NCBI GenBank assembly: GCA_024509875.1
Contig: JAMPIV010014133.1
Location: 62,001 to 126,000, forward strand
Direction of reading: 5' to 3'
DNA: 64,000 bases
DNA from: Oreohelix idahoensis
Taxonomy: Eukaryota; Mollusca; Gastropoda; Stylommatophora; Oreohelicidae
In this document: one piece after another, positions 50,881 to 62,418 of the stretch
Numbering within the stretch: the first letter of the stretch is position 1
Layout of the letters: each line of letters opens with the position of its first letter
Translations under genes and position numbers: made by a program
The notes under the pieces: generated by a model
The model's input: the letters and a program-made list of their open reading frames with translations, nothing else
Database searches by the model: none
What the model was told of the DNA's origin: nothing

Positions 50881-51093
50881 CTGTGATAGTAGGAATAAGG
50901 CCTAATTTGTTTGTTTTACCACCCGTGTGTTATCGGGTCCCGAATGGGGACTAAGGGATAGTAACACTGTAACCTACCATGCACGTCCTAACAAGTCATT
51001 AAGGAGGGTTGGGCATGGAAACGGCTACGTGACCCTGTAGAATCTCCAAGCCACAAAATCTTCATAAAAAATATGAACACATAGTACTATCTT

Positions 51094-51310
51094 ACGAGTG
51101 CCCGACTGGTTAAGCCGTTAGAGTGACTACCTTTCGGCGGCAAAGTTACCGAGTTCTGGGATCGGAACTTAGCCGGTAACGTCACATTCCAGTCTACCCA
51201 GCTGCCAATGGATACCTGACTTTGTTCTTGCGTTATGGAAGGCAAAGTCAACGTGCAAGGGAACTGGTGACTCCCATCTCATAAAGATGACCTATTATAG
51301 TGAAGTCTCT
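51094..51310 (+). mobile_element. tRNA-derived SINE, plus strand
   Basis: ACGAGTGCCCGACTGGTTAA supplies a box A-like head; GAGTTCTGGGATCGGAAC sits at the box B position; CCAGTCTACCCAGCTGCCAA and GATACCTGACTTTGTTC form the core. The same core occurs in 37336-37502 and 44322-44765. Confidence 0.75.
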
Positions 51311-53265
51311 AACACTTAACCGCCTACGGCAGTATCTTATATGCGATTACATTTTCACTTTAATGTTATCTTTAAAAAAAATTACACGTATTCATGAAAA
51401 CAGTGTGCTGAATCTATCCCGCTTAACACACATTTGCCTCACGAAAGTGTAACATCTACTGAAGATCATTAAATATTTTATTACGTCATCGTTCAATTGA
51501 CCTGAAGATATTGATTTAATTTCCCTCTCTGAATCCTGAAATGTCGACTTCTGAAGAGAACTGAAACGTCGACTTCTGAAGAGAACTGAAAAGAATGGCA
51601 AAGAAAGGCAACACTGATTTATAATGGTAAACAGATCGTAAATTTGACAGTTTCCTTTTTAAGAGCTTGTCTGAAGTGCGTTGGCCAGGGTGACAGATGG
51701 TTGAGCAAATGTCCTGAGGAATTGTTTAAGAGGATCATTAAATCTAAATTTGGTGGTATTTAGTAGGAATGTAATGGCTTTGATGTTGGATTCTTTTTAA
51801 ATGCTGTTGTTGCTTTTTTAAGGGCTGCTGGGACGCAGATTAGTGTTTGGTGTTGTTAAAGAAGTAGGTAAATCAAGAAAAAGAGGTATAGAAATTCAAA
51901 GAGGTCTAGGAGGAGAAGTACACACATTTTTAGAAATAGACAGAAACGTCGCAATTGTCATTAGTATCTTTTAAAATCTGCAAATTTAATCTGTCCAGGT
52001 GAAAACAAAGTGGTATTGGCCTTTTTATGCGGCGAAAAAGCAAGCCTTTAGTTTTGTACATTAGGAAATTTTGTCTTAAAAAAAAAAAAAAAACTCGTTC
52101 TTTCTTCATCTTTATGAATATGAGTTTTCTCACTGGCAAAAATTTGAAACCTAAAAAAAACAGAAAATTTATTCGTCAAAAAAAAATAAATAATAAAAAA
52201 TTGTGTGTTCTCATCCTAAACACAGCACAATTATTTTTTCTCAACTCATAACTTAGCCTTAAACAATAAAACAATTGGCTTTGCTCAAACTAATCGTGTA
52301 TAATTTAAAATGACAGACTGTGACAGACGAACTCAGCTGACCCTGAATTGTTGTATGATATGGTACGACCCTTTGTAACGACCCCTTCGGATAACATCAG
52401 TGCCCCCGAATATTGTGGTAACTTTTCGTCAAACGGGATTTTTTTTCCACCTGGACTCATTAGCACGCAACCTTTCCACGCAGATTGTCAACACGTTTGC
52501 TGATTAATATGTGGACAGTTTATCTATCGTACATTCTGGTCATCGCATTGGTTTAAGGAGAGGTTAAATCACGCCCACGGATATCTCTTGAGCAATCATA
52601 TGCAGTTATTTTCATTAACTTGGCCCAGTGGGGGCGGCGCCAGAAGCAAAACGATAGTAGCGGCACACGATCAAACAGACACTGAGGGATCTCAGGAAAG
52701 ACTAGCGGCGCTATCAAAGGCAGTAGTGGTCCCTGAAACGAGCGACACAAGTTTCCTGCCTGTATTTCGCATCTCGGTGTTAACCACAGAACCGATCGCA
52801 GTGGGAGCGAACGGGAAAGCCGACGCGGACGCAGCGAGTGGAGATACGGAAGACCAGGAGCGGCATCTCTCTTTAGTCTGGCGGTCAGATCCCCGAAAGT
52901 CTCATGAGATCTAAAAAGGTGTCAAATTCTAACATGTCCCCCCAATCTTGCATTCCAGTTAGATATATAATGACCACGAAGAAAGCCATTTTATCATTCG
53001 GTCGCCAGAGATTTAAGATTCACTAGCTATAGTAGAAATGTTGCTAGATTTCCATCTGAATTGGTGGCTACATTGGAGTGATTTCTTTTTCTGTGCACGG
53101 TATAATATATTTGTTAAAGTGATCAGTGGTCTAGTGCTTTCATTTTATTTCACTGGATTTTGTGTTTACTTAAATCTTTTAAATTAAACTCATCCCAAAA
53201 GTTCCAGTGGTAAATTTAATGATATATCTATTATAATATTTCCAAAAATAATAGATGCTTAAATG
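51311..53265. other. Unassigned region with a GC-richer island
   Basis: 51537-51590 contains a 29-base tandem duplication (ACGTCGACTTCTGAAGAGAA twice). The 52588-52914 plus frame lies in a GC-richer patch (about 52620-52880) unlike its neighbours, but its 108-residue translation shows no known motif. A-rich runs at 52079-52093 and 52170-52200. Confidence 0.4.
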
Positions 53266-53270
53266 CTAAA

Positions 53271-55584
53271 TGTCGTAGATTTTCGATAGGAGAATTAAGA
53301 CTTGGGTTTGGTCCCTTCTGAATAGGTTAGAATAGGTGATCGTCACAGTGTGAGATAGTAACAGAAATAGATTCCACGAGTGAGATGATAGAATGTGATA
53401 CAGAGACTGTCTCTGAAAGCGGAAAAAAAGAATCTTCTCCCTCTCACCTATCTTCTACGACAACTTTACAGCGTCAGACAGTCTACACACAGATATATCT
53501 ATTACCTATATTTCTATCTACTCACGGGCACGCACATATACGTGACGACAGTTAAACAAAACAGACGTGGGAATCTATAACAAATGATTATATATATATA
53601 TTTGAACGAGCTGACCAACGCACTGATTTAGTTCAAGAGAGATTTTTATTATTATCATCAAAAAAAAATCTTCTCACAACACCAAGAAATTTCATCAAGG
53701 AAAAAAACATATGCAAATAGTCATAGAATTCAAGAAAAATGCTACTAGGATGATAGCCCCGTGATGATATTAACTCTAGGTTTAGCCCACAGCCCCGTTA
53801 TGAGACAGATGATGGCCCAAAGAGTCACAAATACATATTGTTAGGGTCTAATATTGTCCCCCTTAGAAGGTATAGACTGACTTTGACAGCAGTATCTATT
53901 CTAAAGGAACAATTAATACAACAAGCGAGTGCATTAAATAACGAACATCCTTCCGTCACTTTTATTCGGTTCATTCATCAGGGATCCCTGGCACACGTTC
54001 TTACCTATCAAAAACTTGATGTAGTTCACCGTCTGGTGCAACCGTAGGACACTTCTCTACAGTGAATCTGTATTCTTTGGATAAAGCGAATCCCAGCTCT
54101 ACAATTACAGGTTTATTCCACTGTTTTCGGGGAGCGTTCACTTCACCAGTTAAATTTTAGATTTACTGTTAATGTCACTTGAATCAGGTTTGATAAGCAA
54201 GTTTAAACGGGCACACAGAGTTCAGAAACACGAGGATTCCCTTAATTTGGAAAGAATGACCAGTGGACAACTTCTTTCAACAGATAGCCTGGTTTCACTA
54301 TTCACTCTTCGACAAAAATGTCGGGAAAATGTTAATGTTATTGATTAAATTATTCTCGCCGCCAGTCAGCAATTTTACATTAGAGTTTATGAAAGAATTT
54401 AAGATCTGGCGCAAAGGCCCGTATTGATCATTACAGTCTTTGAAACCCGTTAGTGGGATATAGTATTTCTGTATAACTCTGTTGGCATATGCACTGACAG
54501 ACCAGTGTTACTTGAGAAACCCACGTGGTTCAAAATAAGGACTGTCTATTTCTTCACAAATATGAAACTCTTATTAAACGCCGGTAAAGTTCGGGTCACC
54601 CCAGTATTTCACTGTATAAAAGGAAAAGCACATATAAATCATTTACATATTATGTACTCAATATAACTTACATTTTAAATAGCAAGCCGACCGCTTGACT
54701 TATAATTTAAAACTTCCCGAGAAATAAGTTATATATATATATAAAAAATCGATCATCATGAATTAGGAATATCATGCGTATTCCGTCAATATTCACTGAT
54801 GTCGCATCTAGCATTTATAAGTTAGATATAAAATATTCTCTCGTCCGATTATTTAGCAGTAAAATTAACTTCATTATAGCTACGTTATTGTTTAATGCTA
54901 GAAATTATAATTTATTCTGCTATCCACTGAAACACGTCACTAGAAAATAATACAGACTATATATGAGTGAAATGAAATAAAGTTTCAAACTAGGGTTAAT
55001 ATTTTAAAACCAGACAAATGAGGAACTATTATTTCGTAGAACGAAATGCTCTCCCCTTTCCGGGTTTAACGATACGTTTAACACCTAACATGTCGTAACT
55101 GCCACCTACTGACCAAGATGTACGCGTGTCAGTTTCAAATCCCAGACAGCCTGTCTGAAACTGCGACTATAAGGTGTAAATATTCACTCCTACTTAAGCG
55201 TTCGGCCGATGCAACTCGTGTTGACCGGTGAAAATGCAGACGGATGTCGGCTCTCTCCTAGCATTCTCACGCGTTTACGTCGAGAATCTAACTCAGGAGT
55301 GTCGTGTCATCTGAAGGTGCAGACCCAAGTCGGCTCGATGTCTGAGATACCTGCAACTTAATTGTCCTTCTCGTCTGACTGACATCTAAGTAATAGAATT
55401 ACGTATCCCAGTATGAGAAAAAACCCCGGTAAAGTTTGAGAATACTGAAGAAAATATTTTTCGCAAACGAGTGATGCGAAAACTACAGGAAAAACAAGTA
55501 AGGAAAGATAATAAAATAAAGGATGCGGGTGAGAGAATAGGAAGAAGATGTAGGCAATTTATTGATATAAAGACCTACGTGACA
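53271..55584 (-). repeat. Element B 3' LTR (left in window)
   Basis: 2,314 bp. It lacks two blocks present in the other LTR: the LINE fragment at about 61207-61497 and about 222 bases at about 61570-61792. Otherwise differences are scattered substitutions and one- to few-base indels. Confidence 0.93.
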
Positions 55585-55599
55585 GGACGTCCCTTCTTT

Positions 55600-55910
55600 A
55601 AGATATGGAAGCACTCCATGTCTACGTTATGGAATTAAATTTCCTATAACCGTAGCTTCGGGGTGTCTGTCTTCTTCCCTCTCATCTTCCCCCTCCATCT
55701 CTCTGCAAGTCCTACTCATGAAGTCTACTCCCCAAAGTTTCCTTCCTCTGGAATGACTCCCATGCGCGCTTGAAAGAGCGTCGCCGCTTCTGACATTTTT
55801 GAAAGATTTCCTGTGATAGCGGTGGAATATCCCTGCCACTATCATCATCTTCGTCAGCTCTGGCGATCGCCAGGAGATGGTCGGAGGTTGGCACTGGTCT
55901 TTCCAAGTAT
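55600..55910 (-). other. Short tail after integrase in element B
   Basis: In a frame shifted from the integrase, the minus strand continues with KRYLERPVPTSDHLLAIARADEDDDSGRD, the normal end of a chromodomain-less integrase followed by an acidic linker, then stops. In a Gmr1-type element reverse transcriptase would begin downstream. Here the LTR begins within 300 bases. Confidence 0.65.
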
Positions 55911-55924
55911 CTCTTTAAGAGATT

Positions 55925-58237
55925 TCAATGGAAAACCTTCTCCTTTCCTTGAATAGAGATCTGGTAGTTAGCCTTAGAAATCTTTTTCAGGACGGTAAAC
56001 GGCCCTTGCCATCCGATCTTCAGTTGGTTGTTCTCGGTAGGGAGGAACACCAAAACTTTCTCTCCTGCTTCCAGTTCTCTCTCTTTCGCGACTTTCCTGT
56101 ATCGGTTAGCGTGCTTTGTGCGTGCTCGCTTAAAGTTAGTCGTTGCTAGGTCCCACCCTAGTTTCAACCTTTCCTTTAAAACCGACACATATTTACTGGC
56201 TGAGACAACTGTCTCATCAGCCTTCTCGTCTGTCAGAGACTGAAGTAAGGCTTCAAGCGGGCCATTAATGGGTCTGCCGAATAAAAGCGTAGCTGTCGGA
56301 AATCCTGTGGAAGTATGAGGAGATTCTCTGTAGCCAAATAATGCTGCAGGAACACAAAGATCCCAATCTTCAGGTTTCACTTGTGCCAGTTTACTTAGCA
56401 TCATGTTGAGGTTTCCATTAGCACGTTCCACGAGCCCATTTCCGGCTGGAGTATATGGCTTAGTGTGGATGTGCTGGGTCCTCAAGATCTTAACGATCTC
56501 ATCCATCAACAGGTTTCGGTATGGGGATCCGTTATCCGTCAACACTTGCTGAGGGAATCCCAACCGAGTGAAAATCTGCACGAGGGCTTCTGCGACATGC
56601 TTGGCATCTGCGCATGTTAGCGGTATAGCTTCTGCCCATAAAGTGCATGTATCGACTAAGGTCAGAATGAACCTGTTCCTTCTTTTAGTCCTTTCTAAGG
56701 GTCCTAAAATGTCGATCACAACCCGTTCGAATGGTGTTCCCACTATTGGCATTTCACCCAAAGAGACTGGGGGTGCCCGTTGCTTGGGTGGCACACGTTG
56801 GCACTGGGCACAGGATTTTACATATCTGATAATATCAGTATTTACTCCTGGCCACCAATAATGAGTGGTTATCCGTTGGTTTGTGGCGTTCTGTCCCATA
56901 TGTCCGCTGAAAGGAAGAGAGTGCCCCATTTCTAGGATTTGGCTTCTGTACTGTTTCGGTACTAGGAGCTGGTTGTAACCTTGGTCAGGCTTGCCCGTTC
57001 TGCGATAAAGTACGCCATCCTTAGAAAAAATGTCCCCGTGCTGTCTGGGTTCCTTAGCCATGGGCAGTTTCCTAAAGCAGGGTGCCAAAGTAGGGTCCTT
57101 GTATTGCGCTTCTTTAAGTTCCATAGGTAACAAATTAGGCGCAGGCTCCCGTTCCTTCTTGGTTTGCCCTCTTGTAGTTACTGCTGCCACAATCGGCTCT
57201 TCCGGTTTCCCAATACACACGTATCTACCGCCAAGTATGACTGGGTAGATGGGATCATCCATAACAGCCGCTTTGATCACGCCTCTGACAAAGTCAGAGT
57301 GTATCTCCACCAATGCGATGGGAAGCGCTGTAGGTGCATCACTCTTACGAACTCCACAAAATTGGACGGTCTCTCCTGTCTCTTGACCGGGTTTAACCAG
57401 GTTTCTGGCGACAATGCAATCATAAGAAAGCCCCGTGTCAAATAAACAAGAAGTTTGAGAACCGTTCAATGTAACAGAACCTCGCGTTGAGGGTCTATCC
57501 CCAACAGGTTTGGAATCACTGTCAACAATTCCGCCTTGCGAGACTGTCAATAAGCATCCGATGCGTTTAGGCTCGGTGTGCTCGGTCTGATCATATGTCC
57601 CGTGCTCAGGGGTTCTCCCTTTGCCACCTTGTTCTTTCTGGCTGCGCTGCCATGAAGGGCGGTCGGGTTGATCAGACTGTTTGGGGTGGTTGGGGTACTT
57701 GTTCTTGTAGAACTTGGATTTTTCAGGAGGGGGGTTTTGAGGTCCAGTTTCTCTGTGGTTATTCGAGTTGGAAGCCTGAGAAGATTGCTCTAGATTATTT
57801 TTTCGAAAATGCTCCTCTGTCGGTTTCCGCTTTGTGGCCGGTAGTTCAGTCAGCGCAATATGGTAACGCTCAGACTTTTCTAAAATGTCTTCAAGTTTTT
57901 CTGCCCCTTGCTCAGCTAGAAACCTCCGGGTATCAACAGACAAAGTGTTCTTTATTTGTTCTGTTAAAACAAATTCCTCAAGACCTTCATGGGTAGAGGG
58001 GAGCTGCGAGAGCTCAAGGCACTTTGTCAAATATCCCTTTAGACGGGAAGAGAACTGGTGAAAAGATTCAGAATTCTCCTTTCTGCTGTTGCGAAACAGT
58101 TGCAAAAACTTGCGCGCGTTCATTTCAAAGCGCTCCAGTAACGCTTTCTTCCACACATTATAGTTGTCTTGTTGGCCACTTTCCAGTTTAGAATAAACAT
58201 CGTAAGCAGAACCTTTAAGGGCCTGGGAAAGTTTCAT
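55925..58237 (-). CDS. gag-protease-integrase polyprotein of element B
   Basis: 770 residues from the first ATG in the open frame. Residues 1-150 are a gag capsid-like region (YNVWKKALLERFEMN, FHQFSSRLKGYLTKCLELS), then a Pro/Gln-rich linker without CCHC knuckle. Residues 255-340 are an aspartic protease (LFDTG at 265-269, ILGG near 334). Residues 350-420 are a linker with AVTTRGQTKK and KDGVLYRR. An H2C2 zinc finger follows (H439, H446, C476, C479), then the integrase core with D509, D568 and E604, a DD35E triad. After it GEKVLVFLPT...GPFTVLKK resembles the GPY/F module. No reverse transcriptase motif occurs. The frame ends by a frameshift at 55925. True gag begins farther upstream (58788) but is broken. 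Confidence 0.9.
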   Translation of the reverse strand: MKLSQALKGSAYDVYSKLESGQQDNYNVWKKALLERFEMNARKFLQLFRNSRKENSESFHQFSSRLKGYLTKCLELSQLPSTHEGLEEFVLTEQIKNTLSVDTRRFLAEQGAEKLEDILEKSERYHIALTELPATKRKPTEEHFRKNNLEQSSQASNSNNHRETGPQNPPPEKSKFYKNKYPNHPKQSDQPDRPSWQRSQKEQGGKGRTPEHGTYDQTEHTEPKRIGCLLTVSQGGIVDSDSKPVGDRPSTRGSVTLNGSQTSCLFDTGLSYDCIVARNLVKPGQETGETVQFCGVRKSDAPTALPIALVEIHSDFVRGVIKAAVMDDPIYPVILGGRYVCIGKPEEPIVAAVTTRGQTKKEREPAPNLLPMELKEAQYKDPTLAPCFRKLPMAKEPRQHGDIFSKDGVLYRRTGKPDQGYNQLLVPKQYRSQILEMGHSLPFSGHMGQNATNQRITTHYWWPGVNTDIIRYVKSCAQCQRVPPKQRAPPVSLGEMPIVGTPFERVVIDILGPLERTKRRNRFILTLVDTCTLWAEAIPLTCADAKHVAEALVQIFTRLGFPQQVLTDNGSPYRNLLMDEIVKILRTQHIHTKPYTPAGNGLVERANGNLNMMLSKLAQVKPEDWDLCVPAALFGYRESPHTSTGFPTATLLFGRPINGPLEALLQSLTDEKADETVVSASKYVSVLKERLKLGWDLATTNFKRARTKHANRYRKVAKERELEAGEKVLVFLPTENNQLKIGWQGPFTVLKKISKANYQISIQGKEKVFH

Positions 58238-58788
58238 ACACCAACGCGACCTCTCTAAACCGTACAGAGTTGCATTTTCTCAAATTTTTCTAACCATGTG
58301 TCAATCTTCTCATTTGGATAAGGGAAAGACTCAAGAGTGAAAGACATAGCGTTGAGTTGAAGAGATTGAGTGTTAGAAGGATCAGTTAAGGAAGAATGAG
58401 GAGAAGACTCTCAAATGCTGGAGGTAGAGGCAGCGCCACGACCTTGGAATTCTAGAGTTTTAAGAGCCAACTCGTGCTGTCTCTGTTTCTCTTTTTCGTC
58501 AAGCTGTCTCTCCTCTCTCTCCTTCTCATGCTGTCTCTCCTTCTCTCTTTCCTCATGCTGTCTCTCCTTCTCTCTTTCGTTCGCTCTGCGAATTTCCATT
58601 TCTTCCTCAATCTTCTTCTGCTGTAATAAGCGGTCTTCCGCTTCTTTCCTCCTAGCTTCTTCTTCTTTCCTCTCCGCATCATATCTCTCAAGTTCGTCTC
58701 TGACAAATGCTTTCGCTTCCTCTCCTTCCAGTCCCTCCTCTCTTGCTTCGTCCCTGAGGAGTTGTCTAAGCTTTGCCCTCTCGGCCAT
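58238..58788 (-). pseudogene. N-terminal gag of element B, broken from the polyprotein
   Basis: ATG at 58786-58788 opens 125 residues of coiled-coil made of Arg/Glu/Gln/Lys repeats (EREKERQHEEREKERQHE). A TGA at 58411-58413 interrupts it; the same frame then continues with NAMSFTLESFPYPNEKIDTWLEKFEK. A single frameshift near 58275 leads into NATLYGLERSRWCMKLSQ, the beginning of the long polyprotein frame. Coiled-coil N-termini of this kind are common in gag proteins of this retroelement group. Confidence 0.85.
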
Positions 58789-59567
58789 ATTAAGTCAGTG
58801 ACTGAGACTAGTGGAGAAAGAAATTAAGGAAAAGGATACACTGGTTCCTACCACTTACGAGAAAAAATTTCAAAAAATTCAAAAGATGGTATCCTTAACC
58901 CTGGGATACCTCCTCCAAAATAAAATCTAACTATCGCTGCTATTATCGGCAATAAAGCACTTAATGCAAACACGACTACGCCACCTAAATGGTAGTTAAG
59001 ATTACTTCTGAAAAATCCGTTGCTACAGTGGACACAAAATAATTATTGTAAAAATTAAAGAGAAAAATAATCCCTTAATTTTTTTGATCCACTATCAAGT
59101 ATACCCCTGAAGACAGTTAGGGTGAGGTAGGCAATTAATCTGGACAAATAGTCCGAAACGCACTCCTTAACTTTAGTTCAAACACCTTCCTGCTTCAGCA
59201 CCCTTGTGAATGTTATACACTCACAAAACTTTACCAGCGTTTAGTATTACAAAATCATTAATTAACATGTATTCCGACAAAATCAACCTGTAAACCAAAT
59301 GTATAATGCTTCTTAATGCTGTGGAAAAAAACTTATCAGTTTGTGTGGTCAGCACGCTCGTAAACAGATCGTTAGTCTAGGGGATAAATTATTATAAAAT
59401 AAAACTCACAAGACCTCACACTCTTACTCTATTTCAGAATAAAGAATCTTAAGTTCAAATCTCAGATAGACGAGTCCACATTTGTCGTACTCGTCTTCCT
59501 ATTCTAAGTTCAAAAATCCGTCGGGCGAGACCCCATTTGTCGTATCGCCATAGGATTTTGGGTTGTA

Positions 59568-59585
59568 ATCCCGGACGAGACCCCA
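59568..59585 (-). promoter_or_regulatory. Primer binding site of element B, tRNA-Pro-like
   Basis: On the minus strand TGGGGTCTCGTCCGGGAT lies two bases inside the 5' LTR. It differs by one base from the tRNA-Pro site of element A. Similar sequence together with the first LTR bases recurs at about 59524-59545 and, weaker, at about 59472-59492. Confidence 0.85.
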
Positions 59586-59587
59586 TT

Positions 59588-62413
59588 TGTCGTAGATTTT
59601 CGATAGGAGAATTAAGACTTGGGTTTGGTCCCTTCTGAATAGGTTAGAATAGGTGATCGTCACAGTGTGAGATAGTAACACAAATAGATTCCACGAGTGA
59701 GATGATAGAATGTGATATAGAGGCTGTCTCTGAAAGCGGAAAAAAAAGAATCTTCTCCCTCTCACCTATCTTCTACGACAACTTTACAGCGTCAGACAGT
59801 CTACACACAGATATATCTATTACCTATATTTCTATCTACTCACGGGCACGCACATACACGTGACGACAGTTAAACAAAACAGACGTGGGAATCTATAACA
59901 AATGGTTATATATATATATTTGAACGAGCTGACCAACGCATTGATTTAGTTCAAGAGAGATTTTTATTATTATCATAAAAAAAAATCTTCTCACAACACC
60001 AAGAAATTTCATCAAGGAAAAAAACATATACAAATAGTCATATAATTCAAGAAAAATGCTACTAGGATGATAGGCCCGTGATGATATTAACTCTAGGTTT
60101 AGCCCACAGCCCTGTTATGAGACAGATGATGGCCCAAAGAGTCACAAATACATATTGTTAGGGTCTAATATTGTCCCCCTTAGAAGGTATAGACTGACTT
60201 TGACAGCAGTATCTATTCTAAAGGAACAATTAATACAACAAGCGAGTGCATTAAATAACGAACATCCTTCCGTCACTTTCACTCTGTTCATTCATCAGGG
60301 ATCCCTGGCACACGTTCTTACCTATCAAAAACTTGATGTAGTTCACCGTCTGGTGCAACCGTAGGACACTTCTCTACAGTGAATCTGTATTCTTTGGATA
60401 AAGCGAATCCCAGCTCTACAATTACAGGTTTATTCCGCTGTTTTCGGGGAGCGTTCACTTCACCAGTTAAATTTTAGATTTACTGTTAATGTCACTTGAA
60501 TCAGGTTTGATAAGCAAGTTTAAACGGGCACACAGAGTTCAGGAACACGAGGATTCCCTTAATTTGGAAAGAATGACCAGTGGACAACTTCTTTCAACAG
60601 ATAGCCTGGTTTCACTATTCACTCTTCGACAAAAATGTCGGGAAAATGTTAATGTTATTGATTGTAATTATTCTCGCCGCCAGTCAGCAATTTTACATTA
60701 GAGTTTATGAAAGAATTTAAGATCTGGCGCAAAGGCCCGTATTGATCATTACAGTCTTTGAAACCCGTTAGTGGGATATAGTATTTCTGTCTAACTCTGT
60801 TGGCATATGCACTGACAGACCAGTGTTACTTGAGAAACCCACGTGGTTCAAAATAAGGACTGTCTATTTCTTCACAAATATGAAACTCTTATTAAACGCC
60901 GGTAAAGTTCAGGTCACCCCAGTATTTCACTGTATAAAAGGAAAAGCACATATAAATCATTTACATATTATGTACTCAATATAACTTACATTTTAAATAG
61001 CAAGCCGACCGCTTGACTTATAATTTAAAACTTCCCGAGAAATAAGTTATATATATTAAAAAAATCGATCATCATGAATTAGGAATATCATGCGTATTCC
61101 GTCAATATTCACTGATGTCGCATCTAGCATTTATAAGTTAGATATAAAATATTCTCTCGTCCGATTATTTAGCAGTAAAATTAACTTCATTATAGCTACG
61201 TTACTATAGTTACTATATAAGGAAAAGACGATGGTCATATATCGGTCATGTCCTACGAATGCAAAACAACAGAATACCACTACAGGCGCTCACTTGGGTT
61301 CCTGAGGGTAAGCGGAAAAAAAGGAAGACCAAAAGAAACACTCAGAAGAACAATAATAAGAGAAGGAAGAACGTTGGGCCTAAATAATGTGCAAGAGCTA
61401 AGAGGAGTGGCGTCACAACGAACAACCTGGAGAGCACTGGTTTCTGCCTTATGCGCCGTGTTTGGCGCTTAAAGAATTTATTATTATTATTATTATTGTT
61501 TAATGCTAGAAATTATAATTTATTCTGCTATCCACTGAAACACGTCACTAGAAAATAATACAGACTATATAAATTTTTCACTCTGCGCAAAATCTAACTA
61601 GTGAAATATGAAATAAATGACTTAACACTTTATCACTTCACAAAATACTAGATATAATATATATAATATTTACCTCAAACACAGAAGTACTAAGAACTTA
61701 AACCACTTCGACCAAACTAAAGGCCATCTCTATTAACAGAGATTATTTAGAAATCGAACGAAGGTTGTTCTAGTCTAACTGCAAAGTTACTGAGTGAAAT
61801 GAAATAAAGTTTCAAACTAGGGTTAATATTTTAAAACCAGACAAATGAGGAACTATTATTTCGTAGAACGAAATGCTCCCCCCTTTCCGGCTTTAACGAT
61901 ACGTTTAACACCTAACATGTCGTAACTGCCACCTACTGACCAAGATGTACGCGTGTCAGTTTCAAATCCCAGACAGCCTGTCTGAAACTGCGACTATAAG
62001 GTGTAAATATTCGCTCCTACTTAAGCGTTCGGCCGATGCAACTCGTGTTGACCGGTGAAAATGCAGACGGATGTCGGCTCTCTCCTAGCATTCTCACGCG
62101 TTTACGTCGAGAATCTAACTCAGGAGTGTCGTGTCATCTGAAGGTGCAGACCCAAGTCGGCTCGATGTCTGAGATAGCTGCAACTTAATTGCCCTTCTCG
62201 TCTGACTGACATCTAAGTAATAGAATTACGTATCCCAGTATGAGAAAAAAAACCCCGGTAAAGTTTGAGAATACTGAAGAAAATATTTTTCGCAAACGAG
62301 TGATTCGAAAACTACAGGAAAAACAAGTAAGGAAAGATAATAAAATAAAGGATGCGGGTGAGAGAATAGGAAGAAGATGTAGGCAATTTAATGATATAAA
62401 GACCTATGTGACA
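59588..62413 (-). repeat. Element B 5' LTR (right in window)
   Basis: 2,826 bp; without the LINE fragment and the extra 222 bases its length is the same as that of the other LTR. Confidence 0.93.
61205..61498 (+). mobile_element. 5'-truncated LINE 3' end inserted in the LTR
   Basis: Absent from the other LTR, where GCTACGTTA runs straight into TTGTTTAATG. The insert translates as [20 protein letters not shown] and, after a frameshift in an A run near 61320, [20 protein letters not shown]...LVSALCAVFGA with a TAA at 61470-61472. It ends with (TTA)n at about 61480-61497. Same LINE type as the tails at 3561 and 50400, with a different 3' tail repeat. Because only one LTR carries it, it entered after element B. 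Confidence 0.92.
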
Positions 62414-62418
62414 CTAAA

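Larger units (their letters stand above)
53271..62413 (-). mobile_element. Element B: LTR retrotransposon with gag, protease and integrase, no reverse transcriptase
   Basis: Two long direct repeats (53271-55584 and 59588-62413) start TGTCGTAG and end GTGACA on the plus strand (TG...CA). CTAAA occurs immediately outside both (53266-53270 and 62414-62418), a 5-bp target duplication. Genes and primer site read on the minus strand, so 59588-62413 is the 5' LTR. The interior is only 4.0 kb and lacks reverse transcriptase and RNase H. A minus-strand AAAGAAGGGA near 55590-55600 could be the polypurine tract. The protease-linker-integrase order without an intervening reverse transcriptase resembles Gmr1-like Ty3/gypsy elements, in which reverse transcriptase follows integrase. 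Confidence 0.93.

Noticed and set aside
53838..54047. 69-residue frame duplicated at 60155-60364
   Set aside because: Both copies lie in the LTRs of element B, antisense to its transcription, and show no motif.
58415..58801. Serine/cysteine-rich plus-strand frame
   Set aside because: Antisense of the coiled-coil gag repeats of element B.
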